Part shown: positions 17,233-26,600 of the stretch, one piece after another
Numbering within the stretch: the first letter of the stretch is position 1
How the letters are laid out: each line of letters begins with the position of its first letter
Assembly: GCA_003139855.1 (NCBI GenBank)
Contig: PLGY01000054.1
Coordinates: 6,219 to 38,635, forward strand
DNA length: 32,417 nucleotides
Direction: 5' to 3'
Origin: Candidatus Methanoflorens stordalenmirensis
GTDB lineage: Archaea; Halobacteriota; Bog-38; Methanoflorentales; Methanoflorentaceae
The notes under the pieces: generated by a model
The model's input: the letters and a program-made list of their open reading frames with translations, nothing else
The model's database searches: none
Told to the model about the DNA's origin: nothing
Translations under genes and position numbers: made by a program

Positions 17233-18363
17233 TCACGTTATGGTGATCGAGTGTTTGCTATGGGAGGATTTACTGGCGATGTTCTTGAGCGCGTGTGCAG
17301 CGGCTTTTTGCACGCGCTGATTATCATCCTTGAGCGCCTCGTTAAGGGGGTTCAACGCCCGAGAGTCTCCGAGTTGACCGAGCGCCCAAGCCGCAACTTC
17401 GCGCACATCGCTGTATGGATCTTCCAGGGCCCTTATGAGAGGCCCTACGGCTTGTGTGTTGCCGAGTTGACCGAGCGCCCAAGCCGCAACTTCGCGCACG
17501 TTTTTATATCTATCAGACAGCACTTCGACGAGCGGCTCAACGGCGCGGGGGTTGCCGAGCTGGCCAAGGGCTTCGGCGGCGACCCGTCGCACGTCACTGT
17601 TTTCGGCGTATAGCGTGCGGACGAGCGGCTCAACGGCGCGGGGGTTGCCGAGCTGGCCAAGGGCTTCGGCGGCGACCCGTCGCACGTCCGTCGCTCCCTC
17701 GCTCAGCACTTCTATGAACGGCTCTAATGAGCGTGGATCGTTAAACTGCTTAAGCGCGCACGCGGCGGCGAAGCTGACGTGCCAGTCCTGATCCTTGAGG
17801 GCAGCTATGAGCGGCAAAACGGCGCGGGGGTTGCCGAGCTGGCCAAGGGCTTCGGCGGCGGCTCGACGTGCCTGGCTGTCGGTTACTTGGAGCTCATGGA
17901 TCAGAGGGTCTACGGATGGTTCGTCGAGCTTTGCCAACGCCTCAACAGAGGCGGCCCGAACACGCCGGTCGTCATCTGCTAACGTCTCTGTGAGGGGTAG
18001 CACGGCGCGGGGGTTGCCGAGCTGGCCAAGGGCTTCGACGGCGGCGCGGCGCACCCCGCTATCATTCACGTGCATCGCGTTGACCAGGGGGTCGAACGCT
18101 TCGTGCCTTTTAAGCGCGGCTACAGCGCTCAAGCGTACACGCTCATTTTCGTCTTGCAACGCCCCAATTAGAGGGTCAACCGCTCTTTGATCGGCTAGAC
18201 TGCCAAGCGCGTCAACGGCTTCCTTGCGCGTATTCTCGTCGTGGTCGAAATCCGTGCCACCGATTTCTACCGTGCGCGCTAAGTTCTCAACGTCGCCGTT
18301 GGCGAGCATTTTTGCAATATCAGGTTTGCTGTCAAAGATTCTCACTGCTGCCTGCACCTTCAA
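17233..18363 (-). CDS. HEAT-repeat (PBS-lyase-like) scaffold protein
   Basis: This 376-aa protein is made almost wholly of about ten to eleven 31-residue HEAT units of the consensus (D/S)VRRxAAEALGQLGNPRAVxPLxxxL. That is the short bacterial/archaeal type once named after phycobilisome lyases, now known as general protein-binding scaffolds. No catalytic domain is attached. The units differ from the 38-residue ones of the HEAT/AAA protein, so the two arrays are unrelated in recent history. Adjacent units are nearly identical at DNA level. The track start is TTG 18363; a GTG two codons later (QAAVRIFDSKPD) is an alternative. A TATA box is well placed upstream. The partner protein is unknown. 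Confidence 0.85.
   Translation of the reverse strand: MKVQAAVRIFDSKPDIAKMLANGDVENLARTVEIGGTDFDHDENTRKEAVDALGSLADQRAVDPLIGALQDENERVRLSAVAALKRHEAFDPLVNAMHVNDSGVRRAAVEALGQLGNPRAVLPLTETLADDDRRVRAASVEALAKLDEPSVDPLIHELQVTDSQARRAAAEALGQLGNPRAVLPLIAALKDQDWHVSFAAACALKQFNDPRSLEPFIEVLSEGATDVRRVAAEALGQLGNPRAVEPLVRTLYAENSDVRRVAAEALGQLGNPRAVEPLVEVLSDRYKNVREVAAWALGQLGNTQAVGPLIRALEDPYSDVREVAAWALGQLGDSRALNPLNEALKDDNQRVQKAAAHALKNIASKSSHSKHSITIT
17527..17595. repeat. 69-bp perfect direct repeat, copy 1 (HEAT unit)
   Basis: This is identical to 17620-17688 at a spacing of exactly 93 bp, one 31-codon HEAT unit. The shorter core ggggttgccgagctggcc recurs at two further units near 17826 and 18009. Confidence 0.95.
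17620..17688. repeat. 69-bp perfect direct repeat, copy 2 (HEAT unit)
   Basis: This is the second copy of the HEAT unit repeat at 17527-17595. It shows recent unit duplication or homogenisation. Confidence 0.95.
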
Positions 18364-18396
18364 ACGTTCCGCTTTCTCGATAAAGCGATGCCCCGC

Positions 18397-18407
18397 CTAT
18401 TAAAAGT
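18397..18407 (-). promoter_or_regulatory. Candidate TATA box for the HEAT-repeat gene
   Basis: The minus strand reads ACTTTTAATAG, centred about 39 bp before TTG 18363. This predicts a leader of about 12 nt. Confidence 0.45.
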
Positions 18408-18719
18408 AATTTTAGAAGATCGTATACCTTTTGAATTACGGACTTCGCTTAAACCAGCAGTCAAAAAAGAGCGAGTACTACCCTCCACGAGATGCCAAGA
18501 AAAAAAGTGGCTTAAGAAAAACCGGAAGCTAGGGGCTTGCCATGAAGACCTTAGACACATCTGGGCCATAGAGCTCAAACTAGGTCGAAGTCTCTTATCG
18601 ACCGCGCTCGGCCTGCTTATTGGGAGCGTACCAGTAGCTAACCAGACACCTGAACGAAATAGTAGCAGACAACGTGCCAAGCTCTCCCAGCCCGGATCAA
18701 CGTCGCGCGAGGTAAAGTC

Positions 18720-18733
18720 CCGCCGAGCGGCGG
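18720..18733 (-). terminator. GC hairpin directly after the zinc-ribbon/TPR stop
   Basis: CCGCCG-CT-CGGCGG begins 4 nt after the TGA stop on the minus strand. No T-run follows at once, so it may protect the 3' end rather than terminate. Confidence 0.3.
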
Positions 18734-18736
18734 TTC

Positions 18737-19126
18737 TCAGCTTGCTTCCTTAGAAGAGCCAAGCATGCGCAGGCACAGATCCTTGCCTTCGCGAGCTTCT
18801 CGATTGTCTGGGTCGATCTCAAGCGCCTTGTTGAACGCCTCCAAAGCCGCGTCGCGCTCGCCAAGACGCCCCAAGGCGCAGCCTTTGTCACTCCAGGCCG
18901 CTGCGAGCGTCGGATCGGCTTCCGTCGCCTTCCCGAACTTACCCAAGGCGCCTTGGTAGTCACCTTGTTGGTATAGAGCAATGCCTTCGTTGACCTGCTC
19001 CTTTGCGGTCGATGCACTCTGATCGACGCCGGGCTCTTCGGCCAAAACAGCTCCGCATTCTCTGCAGAAACGCGCGGAGGAGCTTGGGGTCGTTCCACAC
19101 GACTTACAGAACTTTGTATCAGTCAT
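18737..19126 (-). CDS. Zinc-ribbon and TPR protein
   Basis: This is a 129-aa protein. The N-terminal zinc ribbon holds two CXXC pairs, FCKSCGTTP and FCRECGAVL (residues about 7-27). After a linker come two tetratricopeptide units (about 43-115): NEGIALYQQGDYQGALGKFGKATEADP and SDKGCALGRLGERDAALEAFNKALEIDP, then a capping helix. This is a common small archaeal architecture of protein-binding adaptors; the specific partner is unknown. The start is ATG 19126; an AT-rich stretch upstream (GATATTTTAG) is too close for a normal TATA box, and another (AGCTTTATTGC) lies about 36 bp up. The minus-strand ORF of 133 aa overlapping it is a shadow. Confidence 0.85.
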   Translation of the reverse strand: MTDTKFCKSCGTTPSSSARFCRECGAVLAEEPGVDQSASTAKEQVNEGIALYQQGDYQGALGKFGKATEADPTLAAAWSDKGCALGRLGERDAALEAFNKALEIDPDNREAREGKDLCLRMLGSSKEAS

Positions 19127-19467
19127 AAACTCGATCTAAAATATCGCAACAAAGCAATAAAGCTTGTGATTGGGTTTAACTCAAAAATCGAATCAGCATA
19201 CTCCAACGTCAAATATGAAAAATGGAAATTGAGTTGCGATTTCCGCAGATGCTTCGATCCGTTAGTCGAAGGAATGCTGGCGACAGTCTAGAAATGCTAA
19301 ATTGATGCTGCAGCGATTTTTCAGCGGCCGAGTGACTGGGCTGACAAGATCATTTTTTTGCGGGAACTCCAAAGCGTTTACAATTTCAAGGTAAAATCCG
19401 ATTATAATGGCGCGGACGCCGATCGCTTTAGTGATCGCACAAGGTCTTTTGGATCGGCCGGTCGCCT
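19127..19467. other. Intergenic gap between pckA and the TPR gene
   Basis: About 340 bp contain no supported gene. A 6-bp inverted repeat, CTTCGA / TCGAAG, with an 8-nt loop lies at 19252-19271. A plus-strand T7 run occurs near 19350. Nothing else is recognisable. Confidence 0.4.
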
Positions 19468-21243
19468 CTAGAAGTCCATTGCATTCAGTATCCGTTTGTT
19501 AAGCCGCGCGCATTGGGCTTTCAAGTAGTACTTGCTTTGTGCAATCTGCTGCCTGAGCAGCGCCTCCATCTCTTCAGCGGTCCTATAGGTAAACGGATCG
19601 AGTTCCTTTAAGCGCTCTTGTGGCAATCCCTCCACCCGCGTCGGGACAAGTACTTTGTCGCCCCACCGCGGATGTGGCTCGTAGTCAACTGCACCACGCG
19701 CCGCTTGGATCAAGAACACCTGCGTCTCTTCGATGGTAGGGCCGGTCCCCCCCACCGGCTTTTTTTTGCCGTCCATTTCTTCAAAAAGCGTCTTTGCGAG
19801 CCATATGGGTTCGTCGCCAAGGTGTGTATCGGCCCATACGTACCTTGCACCGACGCGTCCGGTCGTGTTGATGAGATACGATTCGATTGGATTTTCAGTT
19901 TTTGCCCTTTCCTTCATAAACTCGTAGAATCGGTGGGTGTGGGCGGCGTTCCCGACGCCCATTGTGAACGGCAAGCAATACCTCGATTCATACTTCTCGC
20001 CGCCGACGCCTTCTCGACCTTGCGCGGGGTGGCCGATCGTTCTGCCGTCTGCAAGCACCTTTGCGGCGAACGCAGAATCGTTCAGCTTCACCCAGGCATA
20101 GTCCGAGATATATCCGGGGCTGATGAACACGGCCATGTTGAGCGGTCCGGATGAGTCAACATTTCCGTCGAAGTAGCCGGTGTCCTCCAAGAAGATGATG
20201 CTCCGCGCGTTTTGATTCAGTTTTCCGTGATACTGAAGTATCTCGCCGCGAAAACTCACGTCGCCGTGCTCGTCCCATTCCGTGTTTTCGTGGAGCGCGT
20301 TCGGCGACATTCCGGCGTTGTAGATGGCGTGCTGCGTTACGTCGACGTCCTCTGTTTTGGTCCAGCAGCCGCGTTCGGGGCTGACAACGCGGTCCTCAAA
20401 CACCGCGACTACGTCGTCATTTCGAATGAGTTGGTTAGAAATAAACTCGAGTGGATTGATTCCAAACTTGTCGATGTAGATCTGTGCGATCTTCTCGTCG
20501 TAGACGTAGTGCCCGTGAGTGGATTTTCCGCTGCCGGTCAGTCCCCAGACCGACATCACTATGTCCTTACTTGTGCCGTCAACGCGCCTAACGGTAAACT
20601 CCTTAAGCGAAGCGTGCTCGCCTGTTCCCCCCCTCTTGTAGATCTCATAAATCCAGTGCGAAAGGAATCCCTTCTTCGCTTCTCCCATGTACGAAGATGC
20701 GGCGACGATGCTGTAGTTGTGGAAGGGAAAGCGGATGACCTTCAGCATCTCGTTTTTCCCGGGCACGTTGGGATTCTCAAGATAGTGAGGGATCATAAAA
20801 AGCTGTGCATCAGGCTGTGCGTCCGGATCGCCTGGGAAATTGACCGCTTGCCAGCGGTACGCGACGTCAGGAAATTGCGCGTCGCAGTAGAGCCGACATT
20901 TCATCTCTCCTTTTGAACCCTTTTGCCCGAGCGTTGCGTCTGCCTGAATCATCGGCTGGTCAAGAATGTGCTCCAGCACGCGAAGCATCAACAGTCGGTG
21001 CTCCACGCGCAGGTCATCTTCACGCTCAACTACGACGCTGCCCGCCGCGCTTCTGTTCCAGATGTTTGATGCCCAGTTCCACGACCCGTTTCTAAACTGC
21101 GTTCCGTAGAGTTTTGCGCGCTCCAACAAATCCGGTGGATTGTTCTGGATAGGCTTCAAACCGACCTTTTGCTTGTCCGCTACTATCTGCTCGAACAGCT
21201 TGGGAAAACTCGTTATCGTTATGTCATCGGGGGAAATTGGCAT
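19468..21243 (-). CDS. pckA: Phosphoenolpyruvate carboxykinase (ATP-type), divergent
   Basis: This 591-aa protein would interconvert oxaloacetate + ATP and PEP + ADP + CO2 in the cytoplasm, linking C4 acids to gluconeogenesis. The PEPCK-specific P-loop reads VWGLTGSGKSTHGHYVYDE (about residues 231-249). The metal-binding stretch follows as DDVVAVFEDRVVSPERGCWTKTED, corresponding to the family's FNFEGGCYAK segment. Further on come IFLEDTGYFDG and INTTGRVGARYVWAD. It is about 50 residues longer than bacterial ATP-PEPCKs (about 540) and its substrate-binding loops are divergent, so substrate and nucleotide specificity are less sure than the fold. The start ATG 21243 has GAGG 5 nt upstream and a good TATA box. 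It is apparently monocistronic. Confidence 0.82.
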   Translation of the reverse strand: MPISPDDITITSFPKLFEQIVADKQKVGLKPIQNNPPDLLERAKLYGTQFRNGSWNWASNIWNRSAAGSVVVEREDDLRVEHRLLMLRVLEHILDQPMIQADATLGQKGSKGEMKCRLYCDAQFPDVAYRWQAVNFPGDPDAQPDAQLFMIPHYLENPNVPGKNEMLKVIRFPFHNYSIVAASSYMGEAKKGFLSHWIYEIYKRGGTGEHASLKEFTVRRVDGTSKDIVMSVWGLTGSGKSTHGHYVYDEKIAQIYIDKFGINPLEFISNQLIRNDDVVAVFEDRVVSPERGCWTKTEDVDVTQHAIYNAGMSPNALHENTEWDEHGDVSFRGEILQYHGKLNQNARSIIFLEDTGYFDGNVDSSGPLNMAVFISPGYISDYAWVKLNDSAFAAKVLADGRTIGHPAQGREGVGGEKYESRYCLPFTMGVGNAAHTHRFYEFMKERAKTENPIESYLINTTGRVGARYVWADTHLGDEPIWLAKTLFEEMDGKKKPVGGTGPTIEETQVFLIQAARGAVDYEPHPRWGDKVLVPTRVEGLPQERLKELDPFTYRTAEEMEALLRQQIAQSKYYLKAQCARLNKRILNAMDF

Positions 21244-21297
21244 AAAACCTCAGCGCCTCTGGTTCGGCGGCGATTACGCCTTACTATAGTACTAAAG

Positions 21298-21308
21298 AGT
21301 ATATATCT
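21298..21308 (-). promoter_or_regulatory. TATA box for pckA
   Basis: The minus strand reads AAAGATATATACT. The predicted start near 21276 gives a leader of about 33 nt containing GAGG. Confidence 0.6.
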
Positions 21309-21401
21309 TTCGTCAGCCCGCGCGAAACAGCTACTGCTTGCTTTTGAGCCTGTATCGACTGTTTCTTCGTCGTCACGCCGCGAGGCTCAAGATCAACGGC
21401 C

Positions 21402-22643
21402 TTAACCGCGACTTACGTCAAGTCCTGATGCGGGAGTGACTTTCATCCTTTCCTTCTGCATGGCAATTTCATAAAGAAGGATGTGTTTTTTCGCGACGAT
21501 AGACCATCCTATCTTTTTCTGCACGTACTCAAGCGCTCGCTTAGAGAAAAGCTCTCTCAACTCGTTATTTCGGAGAAGTAAGAGTATAGCAGCCTTTAAA
21601 TCTTCAAGCGATCCGAGCGGGACGGTTGCGCCCGCTTGACTTGCTTCGACTTCCGCCTTGAGGCCTTCGACCGCCGTTACCACCGCAGGCTTTCCCAGCG
21701 CAAACGCGTGTGCAAGATTCCCGCTCTGCGACGCTCGATCATACGGCAGTACGATGAAATCCGCCAAGTTGAGTAGTGAGTCGTATTCTCTCGGCGTGAA
21801 AGCCCCCGTGATAACCCGGATATTGTCCTTAACGGGAGATTCTGAAATGGCCTTGAGCAGCTTCGGCTTGTAATAGAGACCACTAGGAGACCCCGGTCTT
21901 GCGTCGCCCGCAATAACGAGAACCGCATTCTTGGCTTTGTCGAGCACGCCAGGCCATATGGCCACCACGTCTTCGAACCGCTTGTTTGGTTCCCACCACC
22001 CAATACACAGAACGACTTTTTTGCCTTCGTATCCGAACTGTCTCTTCGCCTCTCGTTCGTCGGGGACGTCTTCCGCGACCACAGTCTTTGCCCCGTGCGG
22101 GATAACGTAAACGTTGTTTGGTATCCTCCCTAAGTTCGCCGGCAAAAAGATCTTCTGAAATTCTTCGTGCACGATGCCCGCGTCAACGGTATCTAGACTC
22201 AAGCTGGTAAAGATAGCCTCTTCTCGACCAAGCGTGCTGTATACCGAATGGTACGTGATCACCGCAGGCACACGCGCGACGAAAAGTAGAAAGAGTAAAT
22301 CGATGATGCTAATCCCATAGTCTCCCATATTCGCGTATAGGCCGTATTCGTGTTGAATGTGTACGACGTCTGGTTTCAGATCCATTATCTTCTTAAAAAT
22401 GACGCGTTCCCAGTCGGGCTTCGAAATATCTATAATCCCGAACACGTTTGTCTGTGATTCGTGTCCGCCCACGTCCTCATCAGTATGACTGATCACGTAG
22501 ACCGTGTGACCAAGACTTTCCATCGCGTTAATCAGCTCAGACGAGTATGTTGCGATTCCGTCATGGCGCGGGGGAAAAGGAGTCACCATGCACACCCGCA
22601 GCGGCCCAGCATCGTTCTCGCCTAGATCTGTCGTAGAATTCAT
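21402..22643 (-). CDS. Glycosyltransferase family 4 (GT-B fold)
   Basis: This 413-aa protein transfers a nucleotide-activated sugar to an acceptor, probably a glycan or lipid. The N-terminal domain has the acceptor-site loop VCMVTPFPPRHDGIATYSSELINAM; a middle DVVHIQHEYGLYANMG strand-helix is typical of the trehalose/mannosyl-transferase-like subgroup. The C-terminal donor domain has VVLCIGWWEPNKRFEDV, then DFIVLPYDRASQSGNLAHAFALGKPAVVTAVEG, corresponding to the EX7E-type donor site (the first Glu position reads Gln/Ser here). No membrane helix is present, so it acts at the cytoplasmic face. It may serve the same surface-glycan pathway as the flippase. ATG 22643 is preceded by GGGG and by a leader with two hairpins. 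Confidence 0.88.
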   Translation of the reverse strand: MNSTTDLGENDAGPLRVCMVTPFPPRHDGIATYSSELINAMESLGHTVYVISHTDEDVGGHESQTNVFGIIDISKPDWERVIFKKIMDLKPDVVHIQHEYGLYANMGDYGISIIDLLFLLFVARVPAVITYHSVYSTLGREEAIFTSLSLDTVDAGIVHEEFQKIFLPANLGRIPNNVYVIPHGAKTVVAEDVPDEREAKRQFGYEGKKVVLCIGWWEPNKRFEDVVAIWPGVLDKAKNAVLVIAGDARPGSPSGLYYKPKLLKAISESPVKDNIRVITGAFTPREYDSLLNLADFIVLPYDRASQSGNLAHAFALGKPAVVTAVEGLKAEVEASQAGATVPLGSLEDLKAAILLLLRNNELRELFSKRALEYVQKKIGWSIVAKKHILLYEIAMQKERMKVTPASGLDVSRG

Positions 22644-22654
22644 AACATATCAAC

Positions 22655-22702
22655 CCCCCGTTCACGCGGGGATTCCCTCATTCCGTGCCTGTCGCACAGG
22701 CA
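22655..22702 (-). repeat. Twin-hairpin REP-like element in the glycosyltransferase leader
   Basis: Two stem-loops lie in tandem. One is TGCCTGT-CGC-ACAGGCA (7-bp stem, 22686-22702). The other is CCCCG-N6-CGGGG (22656-22671), read on the minus strand as AATCCCCGCGTGAACGGGG. The overall form resembles bacterial REP/BIME intergenic elements, and the second stem resembles type I-E CRISPR repeats, but only one copy is in the window. Confidence 0.5.
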
Positions 22703-22706
22703 TGAC

Positions 22707-23041
22707 TGCGATAAGCTTGGAAGTATATTATACATGCGCTATGCTCTTTCATCAAATCTCGTGTCGCGGCGCCACGGGTCTGCATGACGCGGCGTGATAG
22801 GTCGCAACGCCCCACACCAGGCCTCAGCGTCACGCAAACGCTTGCGAGAGCTCGTGCTTGCAAGCAAAAGAACGAAGAGCGAGCAGATGTTATTGAAAGG
22901 TTACACTAAAGCAACTGACTCAGAGGATAAAATCAGCGAATCTGTTCTATCCTGCGACTTCGGCAAGGAGAACTATCTGGCCTGTCGCCTTCTTGCGTGG
23001 GGCTTAGAAGCGTAGCTATTCGCTTGTCCAACGCGGAACGA
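22707..23041. other. Rest of the gap upstream of the glycosyltransferase
   Basis: About 335 bp apart from the TATA box. A plus ORF (track 22794-23015; possible ATG 22888, about 42 aa) has mixed composition and no family match that I recognise. I do not annotate it as a gene. Confidence 0.35.
22723..22733 (-). promoter_or_regulatory. TATA box for the glycosyltransferase
   Basis: GTATAATATAC on the minus strand. The predicted transcription start near 22701 places the twin hairpins at the very 5' end of a leader of about 58 nt. Confidence 0.55.
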
Positions 23042-23413
23042 TCAGCTGAACAAGTCTCCTTCGTATTTTGTTGCGCCTTGGCTAAGCGCCATTTCGACTG
23101 CTTCCTTATCTTTCATCAGGAAGATCTTGTCGTCCCCGACTTCCTCAAACTCAACGCTGTTTTTGAGAATCTCCTTGTGCTTCTGGAAACGCCCTATCGT
23201 CACGCGGAACTCGGTAAGGTCTTCCACCACGTTAACGTCGTAACCCGCTGCCTGCAAGATATCCTGAATCTTCTCGAGATCTGCTGGGGGGATCTCAAAC
23301 CGATAGTTGGGACCGTTGTAGTAATCGCCCAACTGCTTAAAAAGCCCAGGATCGCCGAGGTACTGCTTAAAAATGTAGATATCGTGGAGCTTAAAGATGT
23401 TAATACTCGCCAT
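23042..23413 (-). CDS. Small hypothetical protein, leaderless transcript likely
   Basis: This 123-aa soluble protein is of no family I can name. It is mixed alpha/beta, with IFKLHDIYIFKQYLGDP at the N-terminus, a middle DLEKIQDILQAAGYDVNVVEDLTEFRVTIGRF that looks like a small alpha-beta domain, and a hydrophilic end (KDKEAVEMALSQG). The regular codon use and clean start argue that it is real. The track starts at TTG 23422; I prefer ATG 23413, because a TATA element is centred 27 bp upstream of it, which would make the transcript begin at the ATG. It is divergent from the DNA polymerase DP2 gene, sharing a 188-bp promoter region. Confidence 0.7.
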   Translation of the reverse strand: MASINIFKLHDIYIFKQYLGDPGLFKQLGDYYNGPNYRFEIPPADLEKIQDILQAAGYDVNVVEDLTEFRVTIGRFQKHKEILKNSVEFEEVGDDKIFLMKDKEAVEMALSQGATKYEGDLFS

Positions 23414-23433
23414 TTGAACCAAAAAAAGATACG

Positions 23434-23447
23434 CCTAAAAGTATTTA
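23434..23447 (-). promoter_or_regulatory. TATA box for the small hypothetical gene
   Basis: The minus strand reads TAAATACTTTTAGG, centred 27 bp upstream of ATG 23413, as expected for leaderless transcription. Confidence 0.5.
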
Positions 23448-23610
23448 GCTCTATTTCTAATCGCCTCGCGACCACACCGATGCTGCGGTACCGGTATGGC
23501 TTTTTTTAAGTGATTTCAGCATATGCGCGAACAAGAGAAAGGTTAACTTGTAGCAACAACAACACTCCGGTAGTGTCGGCGCTCGGCGCTGAACTCGCCA
23601 AGATGATTCG

Positions 23611-26600
23611 ATGATCAAGGATATTAATCACTATTTTGAACAGCTAGAATCTGAGCTTGAAGCCTGTTTCACTATCGCGTCTGAGGCGCGGAAAAACGGC
23701 GAGGATCCTTCCCTCTCTCCCGAAATCCTGCCGGCTCGGGACCTTGCCGAGCGCGTTGAGAACCTCATCGGCATCCCAGGACTGGCGCAGCGGATACGGC
23801 AGCTTGATAAAACAATGTCCCGCGAAGAGGCGGCGCTCGCGATTGGTCTGGGCTTTGCAAATAACGAATTCGGCTCGTACGAGAGCAAAGTCCAAGTGGT
23901 GGAAAAGGCAGTGAGAGCCGCAGTCGCGATGTTGACCGAAGGGGTCGTCGCCGCCCCCATTGAGGGGATCGCGCGGGTGGAACTCGGCATGAACGACGAT
24001 CGAACCGATTACCTCCAAATCTTTTATTCCGGCCCTATCAGAAGTGCTGGTGGAACTGCCCAAGCGCTTTCCGTGTTAGTCGCCGACTACGTACGGCGCG
24101 CGGTCGGCATTGGCCGATACGTGCCGCGGGACGAGGAGGTCGAGCGATACGTGGAAGAGATTCCACTCTACAAGACGCTCGTAAACCTGCAATATACGCC
24201 CTCGGCCAGCGAGATCAGAACCATCGTGACGAATTGTCCCATCTGTGTTAACGGTGAAGGAACGGAACAGGATGAGGTCTCAGGCTTTCGAAACCTTGAC
24301 AGGGTAAAGACGAACGCGGTTCGCGGCGGCATGGCGCTCGTTTTGGCAGAGGGTCTGGCTCAGAAAGCGCCAAAGCTGAAGAAGTACGTATCGCAGCTCG
24401 GACTCGACGGGTGGGGATGGTTAGACGAAATTATTCACGCTAAAGTGGCCGAAGAAGGAGAAGGAGAAAGAAGCTCAAAAGTGAAGAAGCGTGCAGGCGA
24501 GACCCAAATTGCCCCAAACTGGACGTACATGGAGGACATCATCGCCGGTCGACCCGTGTTCTCGCATCCTTCGCGCAAGGGGGGCTTTCGGCTTCGGTAC
24601 GGACGAGCGCGCAACACGGGCTTTGCTTCTGCAGGAATCAACCCCGCGACGATGGTCGTGCTCGGTGAATTCTTAGCTCCGGGAACGCAACTGAAGATGG
24701 AACGGCCGGGTAAGGCTGCCGGGATTTCTTCAGTCGATTCAATCGAAGGACCGACCGTAAAACTCTACAATGGAACCGTCGTCCGCATCGACTCGTACGA
24801 AGCGGCGCTTACGCATAAAAACGACATCGACGAGATACTCGACATCGGAGAGATTCTCATAAACTATGGAGACTTCCTCGGCAATAACCACCCACTGATT
24901 CCTTCACCCTACGTGCACGAATGGTGGACACAAGATCTTGAGGAGGCAGCAACGCGCTTGAACGAGGTCGCCCCCTCCGTTGACGCACAGGAGCTTACGG
25001 CGTCCCGCACGCTACAGCTTTCGCGGCACTTCGGCATCCCGCTGCACCCCAAGTTTACCTATTTGTGGCACGACATAACGCTCATTGAACTCGCGCAGCT
25101 GGCCGAGGTCGTCAGCCAAACGGGTAGAATATCGGCGGGCACCCCATCCGGGGACGCCGCGGATGGATCTGACGCACCGGTCGAACTCATCGTGCCTGAC
25201 GACCCCAAGACAAAGGAGCTGCTCGAAGCGCTCCTCGTCCCTCACGTCGTTGCTGAGGGCAACGTGGTGATTGACGACGCAGCGGCATTCATCACGAGTC
25301 TCGGGCTCAGTGAGTCGCTTAGCAAGGACTGGTTTTCATTAAAAAGCCCGCGCATCAAATCTCCGATTGACGCGGTAACGCTCCTGAGCGGGATCGAAAT
25401 CCGAAAACGGGCGCCTTCAAGGATCGGAGGACGGATGGGACGACCGGAGAAATCAAAAGCCCGGGAGATGAAGCCTCCCCCGCACGTGCTCTTCCCTATC
25501 GGTAATGCGGGCGGGCGCGACCGATCCCTTCGAAGGGCGGCGGGTTCATCAAAAGCGGCCGCCGAACGCGCGTCGGAAATCGACGTGCAGTACCTCGGCA
25601 TAATCGACGTCGACGTAGGCGTCCGGCGTTGTCCGACGTGCTTGAACGAAACCTACCAAACGCGCTGCGAATGCGGAGCGTTCGCGGAGCCTGTCACGTT
25701 CTGTCCGACGTGTTCGCGCGATCTGCGGAACGGAGCCACGTGTCCAAAGTGTCACAGACAGGGAGTGAGTCATCGGATCCAGTCCATCGACCTGCGAAAG
25801 GTCTACCAGCAGGCGCTCATTCGACTTGACGAAACGGCACGATTCGACAGATTTAAAGGTGTATTGGGCCTGATATCTAAGAACAAAACGCCTGAGCCCA
25901 TAGAAAAAGGCGTGTTGCGCGCAAAACACGAAATCTTTGTGTTCAAGGACGGTACCTGTAGGTACGATTTGACCGACCTGCCCACGACACACTTCACGCC
26001 ACGGGAGATCTCAGTTCCGACGAGCAAGCTTCGCGACTTAGGATACGACGTGACAGACGATGACGATGTCGTCGAACTTGCGCCACAAGACATCATCCTT
26101 TCCCTGGATTGTGGCGAGTGGCTTGTCCGTGTGTCTAACTTCATCGACGATCTGCTCGTGAAGTACTACCGACAGCCGGCTTACTATGAAGCAAAAACGA
26201 AAGAGGATCTTATCGGTTCGTTGGTGATCGGACTAGCGCCGCACACAAGCGCCGGCGTGCTAGGCCGCGTCATAGGTTTTACCCCCGCTTCGGCAGGCTT
26301 CGCTCATCCGTTCTTCCACGCGTCAAAGCGACGAAACTGCGACGGTGATGAAGACTGCATCATGCTTCTTCTCGACGGGCTCTTGAACTTCTCGTTGTCG
26401 TATCTTCCTGATCGTCGCGGGGGCAAGATGGACGCCCCACTGGTATTGACCACGCGAATCGACCCGAAGGAGATCGATGCCGAGGCGCACAACCTCGACA
26501 TAAGCGACCACTACCCGCTCGAGTTCTACCGCGCTACGCTGGGCTTTGAAGACCCGAAGCGCGTTCACATTGCGACCGTGGCGTCTCGGTTGGGCACAGA

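Larger units (their letters stand above)
18364..18736. other. Intergenic gap between the zinc-ribbon/TPR gene and the HEAT gene
   Basis: The plus 121-aa and minus 106-aa ORFs here are low-complexity mixtures with no family features, and I reject both. On the minus strand there are two T-rich runs (near 18497-18504 and 18464-18469) that could end the upstream TPR transcript. The HEAT promoter lies at the left end. Confidence 0.45.

Noticed and set aside
17125-18190. Several long plus-strand ORFs rich in repeated peptides
   Set aside because: They are antisense shadows of the HEAT repeats; their periodicity comes from the minus-strand gene.
18388-18753. 121-aa plus ORF and 106-aa minus ORF in the same gap
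   Set aside because: Both are low-complexity and mutually overlapping, with no ribosome site or recognisable motif.
22655-22680. CRISPR repeat (type I-E-like stem)
   Set aside because: There is a single copy only, with no spacers and no cas genes in the window.
22794-23015. 73-aa plus ORF (or 42 aa from ATG 22888)
   Set aside because: It lies between two minus-strand genes, has no ribosome site, and its composition does not suggest a folded protein; too weak to annotate.
26300-26400. Intein in the DP2 active-site motif
   Set aside because: Archaeal DP2 genes often carry inteins here, but this frame is continuous through NCDGDED at the normal length.
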